25,269 bases of DNA from a virus: positions 1 to 25,269 of IMG/VR virus record IMGVR_UViG_3300028044_001506; one strand, given 5' to 3'. Positions 23,406 through 25,269 of the stretch are shown piece after piece. The notes beneath the pieces were generated by a model. It was not told where the DNA came from and ran no database searches. It saw only the letters and a list, made by a program, of their open reading frames with translations. Within the stretch, counting starts at the first letter, position 1. The number at the start of each line of letters is the position of its first letter. The translations under genes were made by a program, and so were the position numbers.

Positions 23406-24009
23406 GCGTCTTCTCCCGGTTGTTGCCCGAACGGGGCGTATGCCGGTTTGAGAAGGCGCAGATCGGCGGGGACGGCGGGAAGGCACTCAGTGACAGTGAA
23501 TGACACTGGCTTGGCACCCCCGTGCCGCCCCTTGTTTTATTGGGGTTTCGCGATTCTGGCCGAATTCATGCTGCGGTGCAGCGCGTCGTTCCTACTGTCT
23601 TGTTGAGGTGGCAACCGGCGCGGATGGAGACCACAAATGCGCCAAACCCTGCAAAACAAGGGATGCGGGCGGCTGGGCACGAACGGCGCTGTGACACTGA
23701 GTGACAGTGGCTTTGCACCCGGCTGCCGGTGATTGATTTTATTGGGATTTTCCGAGCGACGCGGCATCGGGCGAAATTGGGCAGCACTGGCGTGCAGGTC
23801 GTGCGGCGATCATCCTGGTGAAAAAACCGCCGTTCACGCCTGTCATGCCCGAAACCCGCCCAGACGCGAACGGCACCGGGGTGCAAGGCCAGTGCCAGCC
23901 AGTGTCATTCACCGCCGGTCAGTGCCTCCCCGCCGCCTACAAGCCCATGACTACCTTGATAAGCCTGCGAATCCACGCGTCATGACAAGGGCATTGATAG
24001 GAGGGTGAC
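23406..24009. promoter_or_regulatory. Divergent control region between excisionase and integrase
   Basis: No gene was found in these 604 bases. A module of about 64 bases occurs twice in direct orientation, 23490-23553 and 23691-23754. Each copy has two (G/A)TGACA boxes ten bases apart, then CTGGCTT(G)GCACCC-like sequence, and ends in TTTTATTGGG. A third, shorter inverted match (GCCAGTGTCATTCAC, 23898-23912) lies nearer the integrase. Both the leftward early promoter and the rightward integrase promoter should be here, but no boxes could be fixed by eye. An AGGAGG ribosome site at about 23999-24004 serves the integrase. Confidence 0.6.
23490..23754 (+). repeat. Direct repeat module pair in the control region
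   Basis: Copy one starts at GTGACAGTGAATGACACTGG (23490), copy two at GTGACACTGAGTGACAGTGG (23691). They stay alignable for about 64 bases, through TTGTTTTATTGGGG in one and TTGATTTTATTGGG in the other, with roughly one difference in four or five bases. The 10-base step of the paired TGACA boxes is one DNA helix turn. Confidence 0.7.
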
Positions 24010-25269
24010 ATGCCCAAGCGTATGAGATTGAACGACAAATCGGTCCGCGAACCCATGCCGGTAAAGGGGAGGGACTACCAGATCTTCGACACCGAGGTGC
24101 GCGGTTTCGCCGTGTGCATCTACCGATCCGGAAGCCGGGCCTTCACACTGGATTATCGCTATGCCGGTCGCCAGCGCCGGATCACCATCGGGCGCTGGCC
24201 GGAATGGACAGTGACCGCCGCCAGAGACCGTGCCCGACAGTTGCGCCGCGAGATTGACGAGGGTGGCGATCCGTTGGCCGGGAAGAGCGAACTGCGCACC
24301 GCCCCGCATGTCAGCGACATGATCGAGCGCTACATCGCGGAGCATGTCGTCAAACTGGCCCCGGCCAATGCTGCAGATCAGAAGGCGATGCTGGCCAAGC
24401 TGGTGACACCGCTCTGGGGCAACAAGCTGGTGACCGCGATCACCAAGACCGATGTGGCAAAGCTGCTGGCAAAGATCGCCGAGGGCAGGGCACGCCCGGC
24501 AAAGGAAAAGCCCAACAACCGGGCCCGCAAATTGCAGGGCCCCAAGCCCACGCCGGTGCGCGCCAACCGTGTGGGGGAGGTGCTGCGCAAGATGTTCACG
24601 CTGGCCATCGACTGGGGCTGGCGCGAGGACAACCCGGCCGCCGCGTTTCACCGCCGCATCGAATCCGCGCGCGAGCGCTTCCTGAGCCAGCAGGAAATCG
24701 TCAGTCTGGCCGCCGCACTGGATGCAGCCAAGGATCAGCGTGCTGCCGGGATCATCCGGCTGTGCATGCTGACTGGGGCGCGGCTGGGGGAGGTACGGCA
24801 AGCTCGGTTTGAACAGTTCAATCTAGAGCTTGGCATCTGGTCAAAACCGGCGGCCACCACCAAGCAGCGCAAGGTCCACAGGGTGCCGGTGTCGGCCGAT
24901 GTGGCGGCCATCGTGCGTCAACGCCAACTGCTGGTACCAAGCGGTGTGCAGTGGCTGTTTCCCGGCGATGTGCCGGGCCAGCCCGTGAAGGAAATCCGCC
25001 GATTCTGGATCAACGTCCAGAGGGACGCGAACCTGCCCGATGTGCGGATCCACGATCTGCGCCACACGTTCGCGTCCCTTTTGGTCAGCGGTGGCGCATC
25101 CTTGGAAATGATCGGCAAACTGCTGGGCCATACGCAGATGCAGACGACCCAGCGCTATGCACATCTGATGGATTCGCCCCTGCGAGCGGGTGTCGATGCG
25201 GTGGCGCATATCTTTCGGCCCCGCCCGACGCTGGTCCATGATGCCGACGTTGATCGCAAACAGGCCTGA
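24010..25269 (+). CDS. int: Tyrosine-family phage integrase
   Basis: This 419-residue site-specific recombinase has an N-terminal arm-binding domain (about 20-90: VRGFAVCIYRSGSRAFTLDY, then RRITIGRWPEW), a core-binding SAM-like domain (about 100-205) and a catalytic domain. Catalytic residues are visible in order: Arg258 (TGARLGEV), a Lys near 285-288, His348 and Arg351 (HDLRHTFAS), His374 (LLGHTQ) and Tyr383 (TQRYAHL). The set is complete, so the enzyme should be active. A perfect AGGAGG lies five bases before the ATG. It reads rightward and ends at the window edge, so the attachment site is probably just beyond, as for lambda int. Length is normal for P4-type integrases (about 400). Confidence 0.96.
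   Translation: MPKRMRLNDKSVREPMPVKGRDYQIFDTEVRGFAVCIYRSGSRAFTLDYRYAGRQRRITIGRWPEWTVTAARDRARQLRREIDEGGDPLAGKSELRTAPHVSDMIERYIAEHVVKLAPANAADQKAMLAKLVTPLWGNKLVTAITKTDVAKLLAKIAEGRARPAKEKPNNRARKLQGPKPTPVRANRVGEVLRKMFTLAIDWGWREDNPAAAFHRRIESARERFLSQQEIVSLAAALDAAKDQRAAGIIRLCMLTGARLGEVRQARFEQFNLELGIWSKPAATTKQRKVHRVPVSADVAAIVRQRQLLVPSGVQWLFPGDVPGQPVKEIRRFWINVQRDANLPDVRIHDLRHTFASLLVSGGASLEMIGKLLGHTQMQTTQRYAHLMDSPLRAGVDAVAHIFRPRPTLVHDADVDRKQA

Noticed and set aside
23980-24801. Minus-strand 273-codon frame opposite the integrase
   Set aside because: Shadow of a complete integrase with all catalytic residues.
1-25269. tRNA, rRNA or insertion sequence
   Set aside because: None was recognised on either strand; no transposase-like protein or terminal inverted repeats were seen.

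Overview
The window is most of one arm of a lambda-like, cos-type (by inference) temperate prophage from a high-GC alphaproteobacterium. The protein styles (Nu1/A/W/B/C/D packaging-head block, paired ParB-methyltransferase fusions, DUF3489 protein, family of unknown function next to a C5 methyltransferase) suggest Rhodobacterales, for example a Paracoccus- or Rhodobacter-like host. The genus is an inference; nothing in the window names it. Reading frames are tightly packed, and most neighbours on the same strand overlap by four bases (ATGA or GTGA).

Layout. (1) 1-5959, minus strand: late packaging and head genes in lambda order: small terminase (Nu1-like), large terminase (GpA), gpW, portal (gpB), S49 protease with a nested scaffold (gpC/Nu3) and decoration protein (gpD). 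The major capsid gene should lie just past position 1. (2) 6077-7467, plus strand: four small genes, the last a DUF3489 protein; the first appears to have a frameshift at its start. (3) 7488-10364, minus: a tiny zinc-ribbon protein and two tandem ParB-methyltransferase fusions. (4) 10365-11010: no confident gene, but an unusual array of about nine TGG(A/C)TTCC repeats and two hairpins. (5) 11011-19318: a sugar island. RfbF, RfbG, a C-methyltransferase and an RfbC-like epimerase form one operon. A glycosyltransferase, an SDR reductase, a second C-methyltransferase and a CmcI-type O-methyltransferase form a second set. A further GT2 gene runs the opposite way between them. (6) 19576-23405, minus: early/replication operon read leftward: AlpA-like excisionase/regulator, small unknown, VRR-NUC nuclease, winged-helix replication-initiator-like protein with internal iterons, C5 DNA methyltransferase (with a second plausible coding frame overlapping it), and a conserved-looking unknown. 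(7) 23406-24009: a regulatory region with duplicated modules. (8) 24010-25269, plus: tyrosine integrase, reading toward the presumed att site beyond the right edge.

How it fits together. The integrase and AlpA-like protein would control integration and excision. The initiator probably replicates the phage from an origin inside its own gene, as lambda O does. The methyltransferases would modify phage DNA against host restriction. The sugar island can be read as a nearly complete route from glucose-1-phosphate to a CDP-activated, C-methylated 6-deoxyhexose, plus transferases to attach it. The simplest reading is lysogenic conversion of the host surface polysaccharide.

The strongest leads are the lambda-O-style iteron origin, the overlapping frames in the C5 methyltransferase, the CDP-sugar island, the TGG(A/C)TTCC array, and the duplicated modules between excisionase and integrase. 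No CI-type repressor is visible in this window.
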